Assembly (NCBI GenBank): GCA_945949735.1
Contig: CAMFFO010000013.1
Location: forward strand, 1 to 32,030
Origin: an uncultured Clostridia bacterium
Lineage (GTDB): Bacteria; Bacillota; Clostridia; Oscillospirales; Oscillospiraceae
Length of the DNA: 32,030 bases
Direction: 5' to 3'
In this document: piece after piece, positions 15,458 through 23,052 of the stretch
How positions within the stretch are numbered: position 1 is the stretch's first letter
Layout of the letters: each line of letters begins with the position of its first letter
Translations under genes and position numbers: made by a program
The notes under the pieces: model-generated
Database searches by the model: none
Told to the model about the DNA's origin: nothing
The model's input: only the letters and a program-made list of their open reading frames with translations

Positions 15458-16222
15458 TTATTCTCCGTCGCCCATGGTGGGAGCCTTGGTGCCGTTGTAG
15501 ACCTCGTCGATCTGCTCCTGCGTGATGGTGCTGGCGGGGCCGTCAAAGACGATCTCACCGGCCCGGATGCCGATGACCCGGTCGCAGTATTTCAGCGCCA
15601 GATCCACGTGGTGGATGTTCAGCAGGATGGAGATGTTGTAGTCCCGGTTGATCCGGACGAAGTCCTCCATAACCTGCTTGGCGGTGATGGGATCCAGGGA
15701 GGCCACGGGCTCGTCGGCCAGAATGATCTTGGGGTTCTGGTTCAGGGTTCTGGCCAGCGCCACACGCTGCTGCTGGCCGCCGGAAAGCTGGTCGCAGCGG
15801 GTATAGGCCTTATCCAGAATCCCCACCTTGTCCAGGCTCTCCAGGGCGCGCATCTTCTGCTCCTTGGTGAAGATCCCGAAGAGCACCCGGAAAAAGTTCA
15901 TATCGGGCACGTCCGCGGTGAGGACGTTCTTGATGGCGGTGCTGCGGGAAACCAGGTTGAAGCTCTGGAAAATCATGCCCACCTTCCGGCGGTAGCGGCG
16001 CAGCTCCCTTCCCCGAAGGGTGCTCACGTCCACATCGTCCACGGTGAGTGTGCCCTCGGTGACATCGTGCATCCGGTTGATGCAGCGCAGAATGGTGGAC
16101 TTGCCCGCGCCGGACAGACCGATAATGGCTACGAATTCCCCCTGCTCAATCTGCAGGTTGATGCCCTTCAGGGCGGTGAAGCCGTTTGGATAAGTCTTAT
16201 ATACATCTTTGAATTCAATCAT
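15458..16222 (-). CDS. phnC: Phosphonate-type ABC transporter ATP-binding protein
   Basis: 254 residues from MIEFKDVYKTYPNG; this start matches the family N-terminus, and an upstream in-frame extension (to 16288) is not supported. Walker A GLSGAGKS is at 35-42, Q-loop IFQSFNLV near 84-91, signature LSGGQQQR at 146-153 and Walker B IILADEP at 166-172. It energises the two PhnE permeases. It follows phnD by 178 bases that contain two stem-loops and a weak ribosome site, so its expression is probably lower than that of phnD. Confidence 0.95.
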   Translation of the reverse strand: MIEFKDVYKTYPNGFTALKGINLQIEQGEFVAIIGLSGAGKSTILRCINRMHDVTEGTLTVDDVDVSTLRGRELRRYRRKVGMIFQSFNLVSRSTAIKNVLTADVPDMNFFRVLFGIFTKEQKMRALESLDKVGILDKAYTRCDQLSGGQQQRVALARTLNQNPKIILADEPVASLDPITAKQVMEDFVRINRDYNISILLNIHHVDLALKYCDRVIGIRAGEIVFDGPASTITQEQIDEVYNGTKAPTMGDGE

Positions 16223-16283
16223 GCTCTGACCCTTTTCTTTCCGATAAAAATCTGTGGGTGGTTGACGGGAAAAGTCGCGGATC

Positions 16284-16390
16284 ATCATTGTGCGGGCGGA
16301 TGATATCCGCCCCTACAATGGTGTGTGCAGTTGCTTTGCTGTCCCGGATAGGACGAAAGCGCCCTGAAGATGCAGGGCGCTTTCGCTTGC
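16284..16390 (-). other. Two stem-loops between phnD and phnC
   Basis: GGGCGGATGATATCCGCCC (about 16290-16313) and CGAAAGCGCCCTG/CAGGGCGCTTTCG (about 16357-16386). Neither has a clear T run on the minus strand. Stem-loops after a binding-protein gene commonly stabilise its mRNA against the distal genes. The first resembles the GGGGCGG repeat module at 18630-18750. Confidence 0.5.
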
Positions 16391-16400
16391 GTTCGGGAAA

Positions 16401-17525
16401 TCAGGAAACCAGAGCCAGAGCGGCGCGGGCGCCGTCGTAGTCGGAGTCCTTGGCAATGGCGTAGCCGGTGTGGCTGTAGACGCTGAAGATCTCCTTGCCT
16501 TCCTCGGTGGAGATGATGTTGATGAAGCAGTTCTGCAGGGCCTCAATGAGCTCGGGGGTGTAGAACTGGCTCTCCTTGGAGATGGCCACGGTATCGTTGT
16601 AGATGCCGTCGGTGACACCGATGACGTTCAGCTCATTCCAGATGGACTCGGTGCGGCCCATGCCCTGCTTGCCGGTCTCGTCCTGCTGATCCACGGGCAG
16701 GGTCCAGCTGGCCTCATAGTCGTTGCGGCCGTCGGCGTAGCAGACGATGATGTCCACCTGCTCAGCGGCGGCGTAGGAGAAGGCAGTGCCGTAGCCGGAA
16801 TCCAGGGGCACCACGTTGGCAAGATCGGAAATCTTCTTGCCGTCGTAGTTCTCCATCAGCCACATGGTGGGGTAGATGTAACCGGCGGAAGAGGAGGTCT
16901 TCTGCACAGCCCAGCGGGCCTGGTTCAGGTCCTCCCAGGTCAGAGCCTCACCGGCGTTGACCTTGGCGGCCAGCTGCTTGCCGTACTCGGAGGGAGTGGC
17001 GTAGATCAGGGAGCGGTAGTAGGTGACCTGGGGGCCGTCCTTGCGGGTGGCGTTGGCCTCGCCGTTCCAGTCGGCGGGGTTCTCGCTGTCGTTGGACAGG
17101 CCGTTCCGGGTGGCGGTCAGGATGACCTCGGTATCATCGGAGTACAGGGCGTAGGTGCCGCCGGGCAGCCAGCCGATGTCGATGGTACCGGCGGACATGG
17201 CCTCGCCGGTGGCGTCGTAGCTGGTGCCAACGGTGATGTCCACCTCGTCGATGTCGTAGCCCAGGCGGGCCATCTCGGCCTTCACCAGCTCGGGCAGGTT
17301 GGCGGTGCCGGCGATGATGACATCGGCGTCCTTGGAGGGCACGAACTCCAGGGTCAGCTTGTCAAAGTGGGGACGCGCGGCCTCGGTTGCGGGGGCTTCG
17401 GTTGCCTCGGTGCCCGCGGCTTCGGTGGTGGGAGCCTCGGTTGCGGGGGCGTCATTGCTTGCGCCGCAGGCAACCAGGGACAGCGCCATGACCAGAGCCA
17501 GGAGCATTGCCAGAATCTTTTTCAT
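16401..17525 (-). CDS. phnD: Phosphonate-type ABC transporter substrate-binding lipoprotein
   Basis: 374 residues. A lipoprotein signal peptide MKKILAMLLALVMALSLVAC puts the lipidated cysteine at position 20, followed by a low-complexity TEAP/TEAA linker (about 27-48). The mature domain (LTLEFVPSKDADVI...) is the PhnD-like type II binding fold with the SAGTIDIGWLPGGTYAL ligand-site segment. It captures a phosphorus compound outside the membrane and delivers it to PhnE/PhnE. First gene of the operon, with AGGAGG before the ATG and a promoter about 100 bases upstream. The natural ligand (phosphonate, phosphite, phosphate ester) is not decidable by reading. Confidence 0.93.
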   Translation of the reverse strand: MKKILAMLLALVMALSLVACGASNDAPATEAPTTEAAGTEATEAPATEAARPHFDKLTLEFVPSKDADVIIAGTANLPELVKAEMARLGYDIDEVDITVGTSYDATGEAMSAGTIDIGWLPGGTYALYSDDTEVILTATRNGLSNDSENPADWNGEANATRKDGPQVTYYRSLIYATPSEYGKQLAAKVNAGEALTWEDLNQARWAVQKTSSSAGYIYPTMWLMENYDGKKISDLANVVPLDSGYGTAFSYAAAEQVDIIVCYADGRNDYEASWTLPVDQQDETGKQGMGRTESIWNELNVIGVTDGIYNDTVAISKESQFYTPELIEALQNCFINIISTEEGKEIFSVYSHTGYAIAKDSDYDGARAALALVS

Positions 17526-17620
17526 TTTGTTTTCCTCCTATTCATCGCATTCCCGACGGCTTGTCGGGGCATATGGAAGCGTGGAGAATTGGAATGGATT
17601 CCCATCCCTCTCCATTCTAC

Positions 17621-17649
17621 ATACTACCACTTTTTCCTGGAAAATACAA
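17621..17649 (-). promoter_or_regulatory. Promoter of the phn operon
   Basis: Minus-strand TTGTAT (17644-17649), 17-base spacer, TAGTAT (17621-17626). The -10 is moderate, as expected for an activated promoter. The leader of about 90 bases contains a CCCGAC/GTCGGG stem. Confidence 0.5.
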
Positions 17650-17652
17650 GTG

Positions 17653-17681
17653 CTTACGAAAGATTTTACAGTGACTTTACG
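17653..17681. promoter_or_regulatory. Possible PhoP box next to the phnD promoter
   Basis: The plus strand reads CTTACG (17653-17658), TTTACA (17665-17670), TTTACG (17676-17681): hexamers close to the Firmicutes PhoP repeat TTWACA, spaced 12 and 11 bases start to start. They abut the -35 element and the end of surE. Phosphate control is inferred only. Confidence 0.4.
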
Positions 17682-17682
17682 G

Positions 17683-18408
17683 CTACATCACCGCGCTTTT
17701 GATCCGGCCGATGCTGATGTAGCCGCGGCGCAGCGCGTCAATATCGGAGCCCTCCGGGACGCTGGCCTCGGGGGCCAGGGGAATGCCGCGTCCGGTGATG
17801 GTCAAGGAGCCGTCCGGCTGGGGCTGCACGATGTAGTTGTCAAGATACATCTGCGTGTTGGCGATGGTGACATCCCGGGCGATGCCCTGAAGCTCCCCGG
17901 GGGCGACCTCCGGGAAGTTCACGTTCCACACCCAGCCGGGGCCAAGGGGCTTTTCCGTCAGCTCCCGGGCGATGTCCGCCAGGTAAGCCTGGGGCGTGTC
18001 CAGGGAATAGCGCATGGCATTGGAAAAGGCAATGGCGGGAACCCCGTTCATCACCGCCTCCATCGCCGCGCCCAGGGTGCCGGAGTAGGCGATGTCGTAG
18101 CCCACGTTGTAGCCGTCGTTGATGCCGGAGAACACATAGTCCGGCTTTTCCTTCAGAAGGCACAGCAGAGCAGCCTTCACGCAGTCCGCCGGGGTGCCGC
18201 TGACGCTCCAGGCTCCCTCCACCGGGGCGGGAAAGTCCGCCGCCCGCTCCACCCGGAGCGCCGTGTTGATGGAGAGCCGGTGGGACATGGCGCTGCACTG
18301 GCTGGCGGGAGCCACCACCCAGACCCTGCCCAGCTTCGCCGCCTCCCGGGCCAGCAGGGCAAGGCCGGGGGAATGGATGGAGTCGTCGTTCACGACCAGA
18401 ATGTTCAT
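17683..18408 (-). CDS. surE: 5'/3'-nucleotidase SurE
   Basis: 241 residues from MNILVVNDDSIHSPG; the ATG at 18408 has AGGAGG 9 bases upstream, and longer frames extend beyond the promoter. SurE phosphatases dephosphorylate nucleoside monophosphates in the cytoplasm. Seen: metal-binding NDD at 7-9, PASQCSAMSH, SGTPADCVKAAL and SGINDGYNVGYDIAYSGTLGAAMEA, all family hallmarks. The length is typical. It lies directly upstream of phnD on the same strand; the phn promoter sits just past its stop, so some read-through is possible. A second nucleotidase-type gene lies on the other side of the phn genes. Confidence 0.95.
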   Translation of the reverse strand: MNILVVNDDSIHSPGLALLAREAAKLGRVWVVAPASQCSAMSHRLSINTALRVERAADFPAPVEGAWSVSGTPADCVKAALLCLLKEKPDYVFSGINDGYNVGYDIAYSGTLGAAMEAVMNGVPAIAFSNAMRYSLDTPQAYLADIARELTEKPLGPGWVWNVNFPEVAPGELQGIARDVTIANTQMYLDNYIVQPQPDGSLTITGRGIPLAPEASVPEGSDIDALRRGYISIGRIKSAVM

Positions 18409-18439
18409 AGGTAGAATCCTCCTTGTATTGTCTTGCCCT

Positions 18440-18468
18440 ATCATACCATTTTCCACCCGATCCCACAA
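18440..18468 (-). promoter_or_regulatory. Promoter of surE
   Basis: Minus-strand TTGTGG (18463-18468), 17-base spacer, TATGAT (18440-18445), about 30 bases before the ATG. Confidence 0.55.
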
Positions 18469-18568
18469 GGGGTATTTGCGGAAAACAGGGAAAAGAAGAG
18501 AATCCGCACGGACGGTTAGCGGTTCCCCTCCGGGCATCAAAACGCGGATCGATTCAGCCGTGATGAAC

Positions 18569-18797
18569 GATAAATTGGTGTATAGGCTATCGGCTTAGAA
18601 CAGCATCCATGGAAACACCTCACGTTACTACCGTAGGGGCGGCTATCAGCCGCCCGAAAGGGCTCAATCATTGCGCGTTTCCGGCAAAACGGGGTGCTTT
18701 GGAAGCCGTAAGGTTTCGGGCGGCTGATAGCCGCCCCTACGGTGGCATCCCAGCAAGTGATTGCTGGATGGTTTGCTGTTTTAACCCGATAACCTTA
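18569..18797. repeat. Intergenic palindromic element, copy K (GTAGGGGCGGCTATCAGC interior)
   Basis: The left end is GATAAATTGGTGTATAGG; the interior carries GTAGGGGCGGCTATCAGC and its inverted copy GCTGATAGCCGCCCCTAC. The right arm CCCGATAACCTTA mirrors the left arm of copy I (TAAGGTTATCGGG), but the expected terminal CACCAATTT is missing because the next element begins there. Confidence 0.75.
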
Positions 18798-19019
18798 ATT
18801 GGTGTTTGTCGAATACTTGCTGTCATTGCGAGCCAGTGCGCTTAAGTGGCGTGGCAATCCCCCGGTTAGTGGAGAAATGTACCGAATAGCACTCCAAAAA
18901 AGGGAGCCTCCACGATTTTTGGTGGTAATCGTTACCTGGTTCCTTTCAACCGGGGGATTGCCACGCCACTCAAGCGCACTGGCTCGCAATGACAGCGTTT
19001 ATTTGACAAACACCAATTT
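18797..19019. repeat. Intergenic palindromic element, copy C (TGTCATTGCGA interior)
   Basis: Left AATTGGTGTTTG, right GACAAACACCAATTT, with standard inner TGTCATTGCGA/TCGCAATGACA and forward-oriented central block. It directly abuts copy K, sharing the junction. Confidence 0.85.
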
Positions 19020-19046
19020 CTCTCCCCTCCGGATTTGTGTTGGGGA

Positions 19047-19074
19047 TTGACTTTTTTGGGATTTGTGCTAAAGT
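19047..19074 (+). promoter_or_regulatory. Promoter of the thrS T-box transcript
   Basis: TTGACT (19047-19052), 16-base spacer, TAAAGT (19069-19074). The start would fall near 19081, at the beginning of the T-box leader. Confidence 0.65.
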
Positions 19075-19080
19075 ATGGAT

Positions 19081-19320
19081 GAAGGCCGTGATGGAGACAC
19101 GCGGGCCGGTAAGATCCTCAGAGAGGGAGCCGTTTGGTGGAAGGCTTCCGGATGCCTGCCGGGTTCGCACCGCTCCTGAGCCGTATGTGCGGAAATGCCA
19201 TGCCGGGTGCGCCCGTTACCGCGTCAATGAGTGACGGCGAAAGCCGTAACCAGGGTGGAACCGTGGAATACATCTGTATCCCACCCCTGATTTTTCAGGG
19301 GATGGGTTATTTTTTTACCC
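19081..19320 (+). promoter_or_regulatory. T-box riboswitch of thrS
   Basis: The conserved T-box sequence AGGGTGGAACCGTGG lies at 19252-19266 and is followed by a terminator, CCCACCCCTGA/TCAGGGGATGGG plus a T run (about 19280-19317). The upstream 170 bases contain the stem I region. An ACC triplet at 19169-19171 is a candidate threonine specifier, not proven by folding. Uncharged tRNA-Thr should bind stem I and the T-box bulge, favour the antiterminator and switch on thrS. Confidence 0.9.
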
Positions 19321-19347
19321 TCCCCAATTCAAAAAGGAGGAATTACC

Positions 19348-21108
19348 ATGTCCGAAGAAAACCTGTACACTTTTGAAAACCCCGAGTACCGCAAGACCTA
19401 CTGGCACACCTGCTCCCACATCATGGCCCAGGCCATCAAGCGGCTGTGGCCGGAGGTGCAGCTGGCCATCGGCCCCGCCATCGACGAGGGCTGGTATTAC
19501 GACTTTGACGCCCCCTTCTCCTTCACCCCGGAGCATCTGGAGAAGATCGAGGCGGAGATGAAGAAAATCTGCAAGGAGCGCTTGAAGCTGGAGCGCAGCG
19601 TGAAGCCCCGGGCCGAGGCCATCGCCTATATGGAATCCCGGAACGAGCCCTACAAGGTGGAGCTGATCCAGGATCTGCCCGAGGACGCGGAGATCTCCTT
19701 CTACACCCAGGGCGAATTCACCGACCTGTGCGCCGGCCCTCACCTGGATCACACCGGCCGGGTGAAGCACAACGGCTTCAAGCTCACCACCACCTGCGGC
19801 GCCTACTGGCGGGGGGACTCCAAGCGCAAGATGCTCCAGCGGATCTACGGCGTGGCCTTCCCCAGCAAGGACGAGCTGGATCAGTACCTGCAGCGCATCG
19901 AGGAGGCCAAGAAACGGGATCACCGGAAGCTGGGCAAGGAGCTGGGTCTGTTCATGCTCCGGGACGAGGGCCCCGGCTTCCCCTTCTTCCTGCCCAAGGG
20001 CATGGTGCTGCGCAATACCCTGATCGACTACTGGCGTCAGGTGCACAAGCGCTACGGCTATGTGGAAATCTCCACCCCCATCATGCTCAACCGCCAGCTG
20101 TGGGAGCGCTCCGGCCACTGGGAGCACTACAAGAACAATATGTACACCACGGTCATTGACGACACCGATTTCGCCATCAAGCCCATGAACTGCCCCGGCG
20201 GTATGCTGGTCTACGCCAGCGAGCCCCACTCCTACCGGGATCTGCCCCTGCGGGTGGGCGAGCTGGGCCTGGTGCACCGGCACGAGCTGTCCGGCGCGCT
20301 CCACGGCCTGTTCCGGGTCCGCTGCTTCACCCAGGACGACGCCCACATCTTCATGACCTGGGATCAGATGAAGGACGAGATCAAGAACGTGGTGAAGCTC
20401 TTTGACGAGGTCTACTCCGTGTTTGGCCTGAGCTACCAGATCGAGGTCTCCACCATGCCGGAGGATCACATCGGCGAGAAGGAAACCTGGGATTCCGCCA
20501 CGGAGATCCTCAAGAGCGCGGTGGAGGAAATGGGCAAGACCTACGTGATCAACGAGGGCGACGGCGCGTTCTACGGCCCCAAGCTGGACTTCCATCTGGC
20601 AGACTCCCTGGGCCGTACCTGGCAGTGCGGCACCATCCAGCTGGATATGCAGCTGCCGGAGCGGTTTGAGCTGGAGTACGTGGGCGAGGACGGCCTGAAG
20701 CACCGGCCCGTCATGATCCACCGGGTGGTGCTGGGCTCCATCGAGCGGTTCATCGGCGTCATCACCGAGCATTTCGCCGGAGCCTTCCCCCTGTGGCTCT
20801 CTCCCGTCCAGGTGAAGGTGCTGCCCGTCACCGACCGGGCCCACGCCTACGCCAAGGAGCTGACCCAGCGCCTGGTGGACGCCGACATCCGGGCCGAGGG
20901 CGACTACCGCAGCGAGAAGCTGGGCTACAAGATCCGGGAGGCCCAGATGCAGAAGATCCCCTATATGCTGGTGGTGGGCGACCGGGATATGGAAAACGGC
21001 ACCGTGTCCGTCCGCACCCGCAAGGGCGACGACCTGGGCGCCATGACCATGGAAGATTTCCTCGCCAAATGCCAGGCGGAAATCGACAGCAAGTCCAGAG
21101 ACCTTTGA
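19348..21108 (+). CDS. thrS: Threonine--tRNA ligase lacking the TGS domain
   Basis: 586 residues, class II synthetase charging tRNA-Thr. A usual bacterial ThrRS has about 640 residues and starts with a TGS domain; here the protein begins almost directly with the editing domain. That domain keeps its HxxxH (His20, His24) and the distal Cys128/His132 (LCAGPH), so Ser-tRNA-Thr editing should be intact. The catalytic core shows KPMNCPGGM with zinc ligand Cys282, VHRHELSGALHGLFRVR motif 2 and TQDDAHIF. Motif 3 (HRVVLGSIERFIGVI) is followed by the C-terminal anticodon-binding domain. The start has AAAGGAGG at the right spacing directly after the T-box terminator, so the missing TGS is real. Confidence 0.97.
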   Translation: MSEENLYTFENPEYRKTYWHTCSHIMAQAIKRLWPEVQLAIGPAIDEGWYYDFDAPFSFTPEHLEKIEAEMKKICKERLKLERSVKPRAEAIAYMESRNEPYKVELIQDLPEDAEISFYTQGEFTDLCAGPHLDHTGRVKHNGFKLTTTCGAYWRGDSKRKMLQRIYGVAFPSKDELDQYLQRIEEAKKRDHRKLGKELGLFMLRDEGPGFPFFLPKGMVLRNTLIDYWRQVHKRYGYVEISTPIMLNRQLWERSGHWEHYKNNMYTTVIDDTDFAIKPMNCPGGMLVYASEPHSYRDLPLRVGELGLVHRHELSGALHGLFRVRCFTQDDAHIFMTWDQMKDEIKNVVKLFDEVYSVFGLSYQIEVSTMPEDHIGEKETWDSATEILKSAVEEMGKTYVINEGDGAFYGPKLDFHLADSLGRTWQCGTIQLDMQLPERFELEYVGEDGLKHRPVMIHRVVLGSIERFIGVITEHFAGAFPLWLSPVQVKVLPVTDRAHAYAKELTQRLVDADIRAEGDYRSEKLGYKIREAQMQKIPYMLVVGDRDMENGTVSVRTRKGDDLGAMTMEDFLAKCQAEIDSKSRDL

Positions 21109-21113
21109 TAAAC

Positions 21114-21144
21114 AAAAAACCTCGCCGCAAGGCGAGGTTTTTTC
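21114..21144 (+). terminator. Terminator of thrS
   Basis: AAAAAACCTCGCC GCAA GGCGAGGTTTTTT, a near-perfect intrinsic terminator 6 bases after the stop. Confidence 0.95.
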
Positions 21145-21160
21145 GTGCCATGGAGGAAAC

Positions 21161-21410
21161 GATAAATTGGTGTTTGTCGCTTCGCGTCCAAAATTATCTG
21201 TCATTGCGAACCAGTCCGCTTAAGTGGTGTGGCAATCCCCCGGTTAGAGGGGAAATGTAACGAAAAGCACCAGAAAGGGTGGAACTCGCCGCGATTTTTG
21301 GTGGTAATCGTACCTGGTTCCATTCAACCGGGGGATTGCCACGACCAGTGTGCGCACTGGTCTCGCAATGACAGCATTTTTTGGCTCGGATTTTCAAACA
21401 CCAATTTGCC
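21161..21410. repeat. Intergenic palindromic element, copy D (TGTCATTGCGA interior)
   Basis: Left GATAAATTGGTGTTTGTC, right CAAACACCAATTTGCC, central block forward. Its left arm (CGTCCAAAATTATC) matches copy F, while its right arm matches the AAAAAATGC-type arm, so the element is chimaeric. It ends 6 bases before the stop codon of the gene at 21417. Confidence 0.85.
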
Positions 21411-21416
21411 GCCCCT

Positions 21417-23048
21417 TTACTCGAACAGCGGGTACAGGGTCATGGGCTCCAGGGTGGTGCCGGAGAGGGAGACGTAGCCGCTTTCGTCGGGCTGGAACAC
21501 CAGGCGCAGTACGGTGGCGCCCTGTTCGTTCTGCTCTTCCACCATCCAGCCGGAGAAGGTCTTGCCCTCAGGGGCGGAGATCAGGGGACAGCTGATCCCG
21601 GCGGCGTTGGCGTCATAGAAACCGCTGCTGAGCACCGTGTCGTCCTCCAGGAAGGTCAGAAGCACCTGGGTGTCCAGCTGCGCCGCGTCCACCGCTGTCA
21701 TCTCGAAGCAGGTCCACTTGCCGGAGCTTCCCTTGGAGAAGAACAGAGTCTGGGTGATGTCGGATTCCTTGGTGCTGCCGTCCTCCTTGCGGGTGATGAT
21801 CAGGGTGACGGATACCCGGACGGAGAAAATATCGTCGGAATAGACCTGGTAGTTTGTGACGGACTCGCCGGAGAAGGCGTAATTGCTGCCCATCTGAACC
21901 CATTGGCCCTCCTTGCCCATGAGATCGGTGCTGGAGGTGTAGGCGTTGGAGTCCTTGTCAAAGTACTTTGCGAGATCCGCGGCGGAGGCCTTCCGGTTCA
22001 TGTAGTTGGCGTAGGTCTTTACCGCGTTGATGGCCAGCTCCTCCAGCTCCTGGGGAAGCTCAGGCGCTTCCTCGGCTTCGGTGAAGGTGCGGCTTTCCCC
22101 GTCGTAGCTGACGGGAAGCTCCCGGCCGGCTTCATCCCGGATGACCACCTCCGGCTGGGTCAGAAGATCCGATACCTCCAGGGTGATGTAGGTGGGGACG
22201 GGTACATAAACGGGCAGATAGTCGCCTGCCTTGGAGGTTTCCTTGATGACGGTGTGCTCCTCCCCGAAGGCCTCCCCGTTGACCAGAGCGGTGTGGCCCT
22301 GGCGCAGGCGGATGCGGAAGGGGGCCTTCCGTTCCAGCTTGAACTCCACACTGCTGAGCTCCCAGTCCGGCACCTCCGTATCCCCCTGGTTGGGGTTCCG
22401 GTTGGCCAAGGTGAAGGTGCCAATGGTTTCATCCCCCAGCAGCACCACATATTTCTTCTGGTTCTTGGCCAGACCGGCGGAGGTTTCCGCGTAGGTGAGC
22501 GCCTGGGAGCCCACCTTCTCCTCCATGACCTGGCGGAAGCCGTCCTTGCCGATGGTCATGCCCGCCCGGTCGTACAGGGCGTCCCAATCCGGGGCGGTGA
22601 AGAGCTCCTCAAAAACTGCCGCGCTTTTCGCGGTGGGCTGGGCGCTTTCAAACCGGGTAAGCCAGTTGGTCAGGTACTTCAGGCCGAAGAAGGTGGCGAC
22701 GTAAAATACGAATACGAAGCCCATGCACACGGTATAGAATACCAGGGTTCCCGTGGGCTTCTTTTTGGGCAGGGGCGCTTCCGCCACGGCGGCTGTGCCG
22801 GAGGCGGGTTTTGCGGGGGCGGCGGTTCGCCCGGAGGCCTGACGGGCTGGGGCTCTCCCGGATGCGGGGGCGGTTCTGCCCGGGATGGGATCTATGCCCG
22901 GCATACCCGATCTTTCTGCCGGACGCTGCCGGGAGGCTGTTTGCTTCGGGGCGGGCTTGACTGCCTTCTTGGCGTTCCGCTCCGCTACCAGCTCATAGAC
23001 GCTGCGCTGGGACTGTTTCTTCTGCGAATCAAATTTTCCCTGATACAT
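21417..23048 (-). CDS. Membrane-anchored extracytoplasmic protein with C-terminal InlB-like repeat
   Basis: 543 residues from MYQGKFDSQKKQSQ; the ATG at 23048 follows GGAGGAG and lies 4 bases after the preceding gene's stop. The first 100 residues are cytoplasmic, basic and Ala/Pro-rich; one membrane helix spans about 101-124; the remaining 420 residues should be outside. A middle region (about residues 280-470) looks like two beta/alpha-beta modules, of which the latter (AVKTYANYMNRKAS...) may be NTF2-like. The last 50 residues (GKTFSGWMVEE...TLEPMTLYPLFE) fit the Listeria/Bacteroides InlB B-repeat pattern. Function unknown. It is co-transcribed with the phosphodiester-glycosidase-like gene, suggesting joint action on a cell-surface polymer. 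Confidence 0.8.
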   Translation of the reverse strand: MYQGKFDSQKKQSQRSVYELVAERNAKKAVKPAPKQTASRQRPAERSGMPGIDPIPGRTAPASGRAPARQASGRTAAPAKPASGTAAVAEAPLPKKKPTGTLVFYTVCMGFVFVFYVATFFGLKYLTNWLTRFESAQPTAKSAAVFEELFTAPDWDALYDRAGMTIGKDGFRQVMEEKVGSQALTYAETSAGLAKNQKKYVVLLGDETIGTFTLANRNPNQGDTEVPDWELSSVEFKLERKAPFRIRLRQGHTALVNGEAFGEEHTVIKETSKAGDYLPVYVPVPTYITLEVSDLLTQPEVVIRDEAGRELPVSYDGESRTFTEAEEAPELPQELEELAINAVKTYANYMNRKASAADLAKYFDKDSNAYTSSTDLMGKEGQWVQMGSNYAFSGESVTNYQVYSDDIFSVRVSVTLIITRKEDGSTKESDITQTLFFSKGSSGKWTCFEMTAVDAAQLDTQVLLTFLEDDTVLSSGFYDANAAGISCPLISAPEGKTFSGWMVEEQNEQGATVLRLVFQPDESGYVSLSGTTLEPMTLYPLFE

Positions 23049-23052
23049 GGCT

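Noticed and set aside
15457-15558. N-terminal extension of the first phnE into phnC
   Set aside because: The extra residues are Arg/Ser/Pro-rich shadow sequence of phnC; MDNENT at 15456 has a ribosome site and a normal family start.
16223-16288. N-terminal extension of phnC to 16288
   Set aside because: PhnC proteins start right before the first strand (MIEFKDVYKTYP). The extension has no homology pattern and overlaps the intergenic stem-loops.
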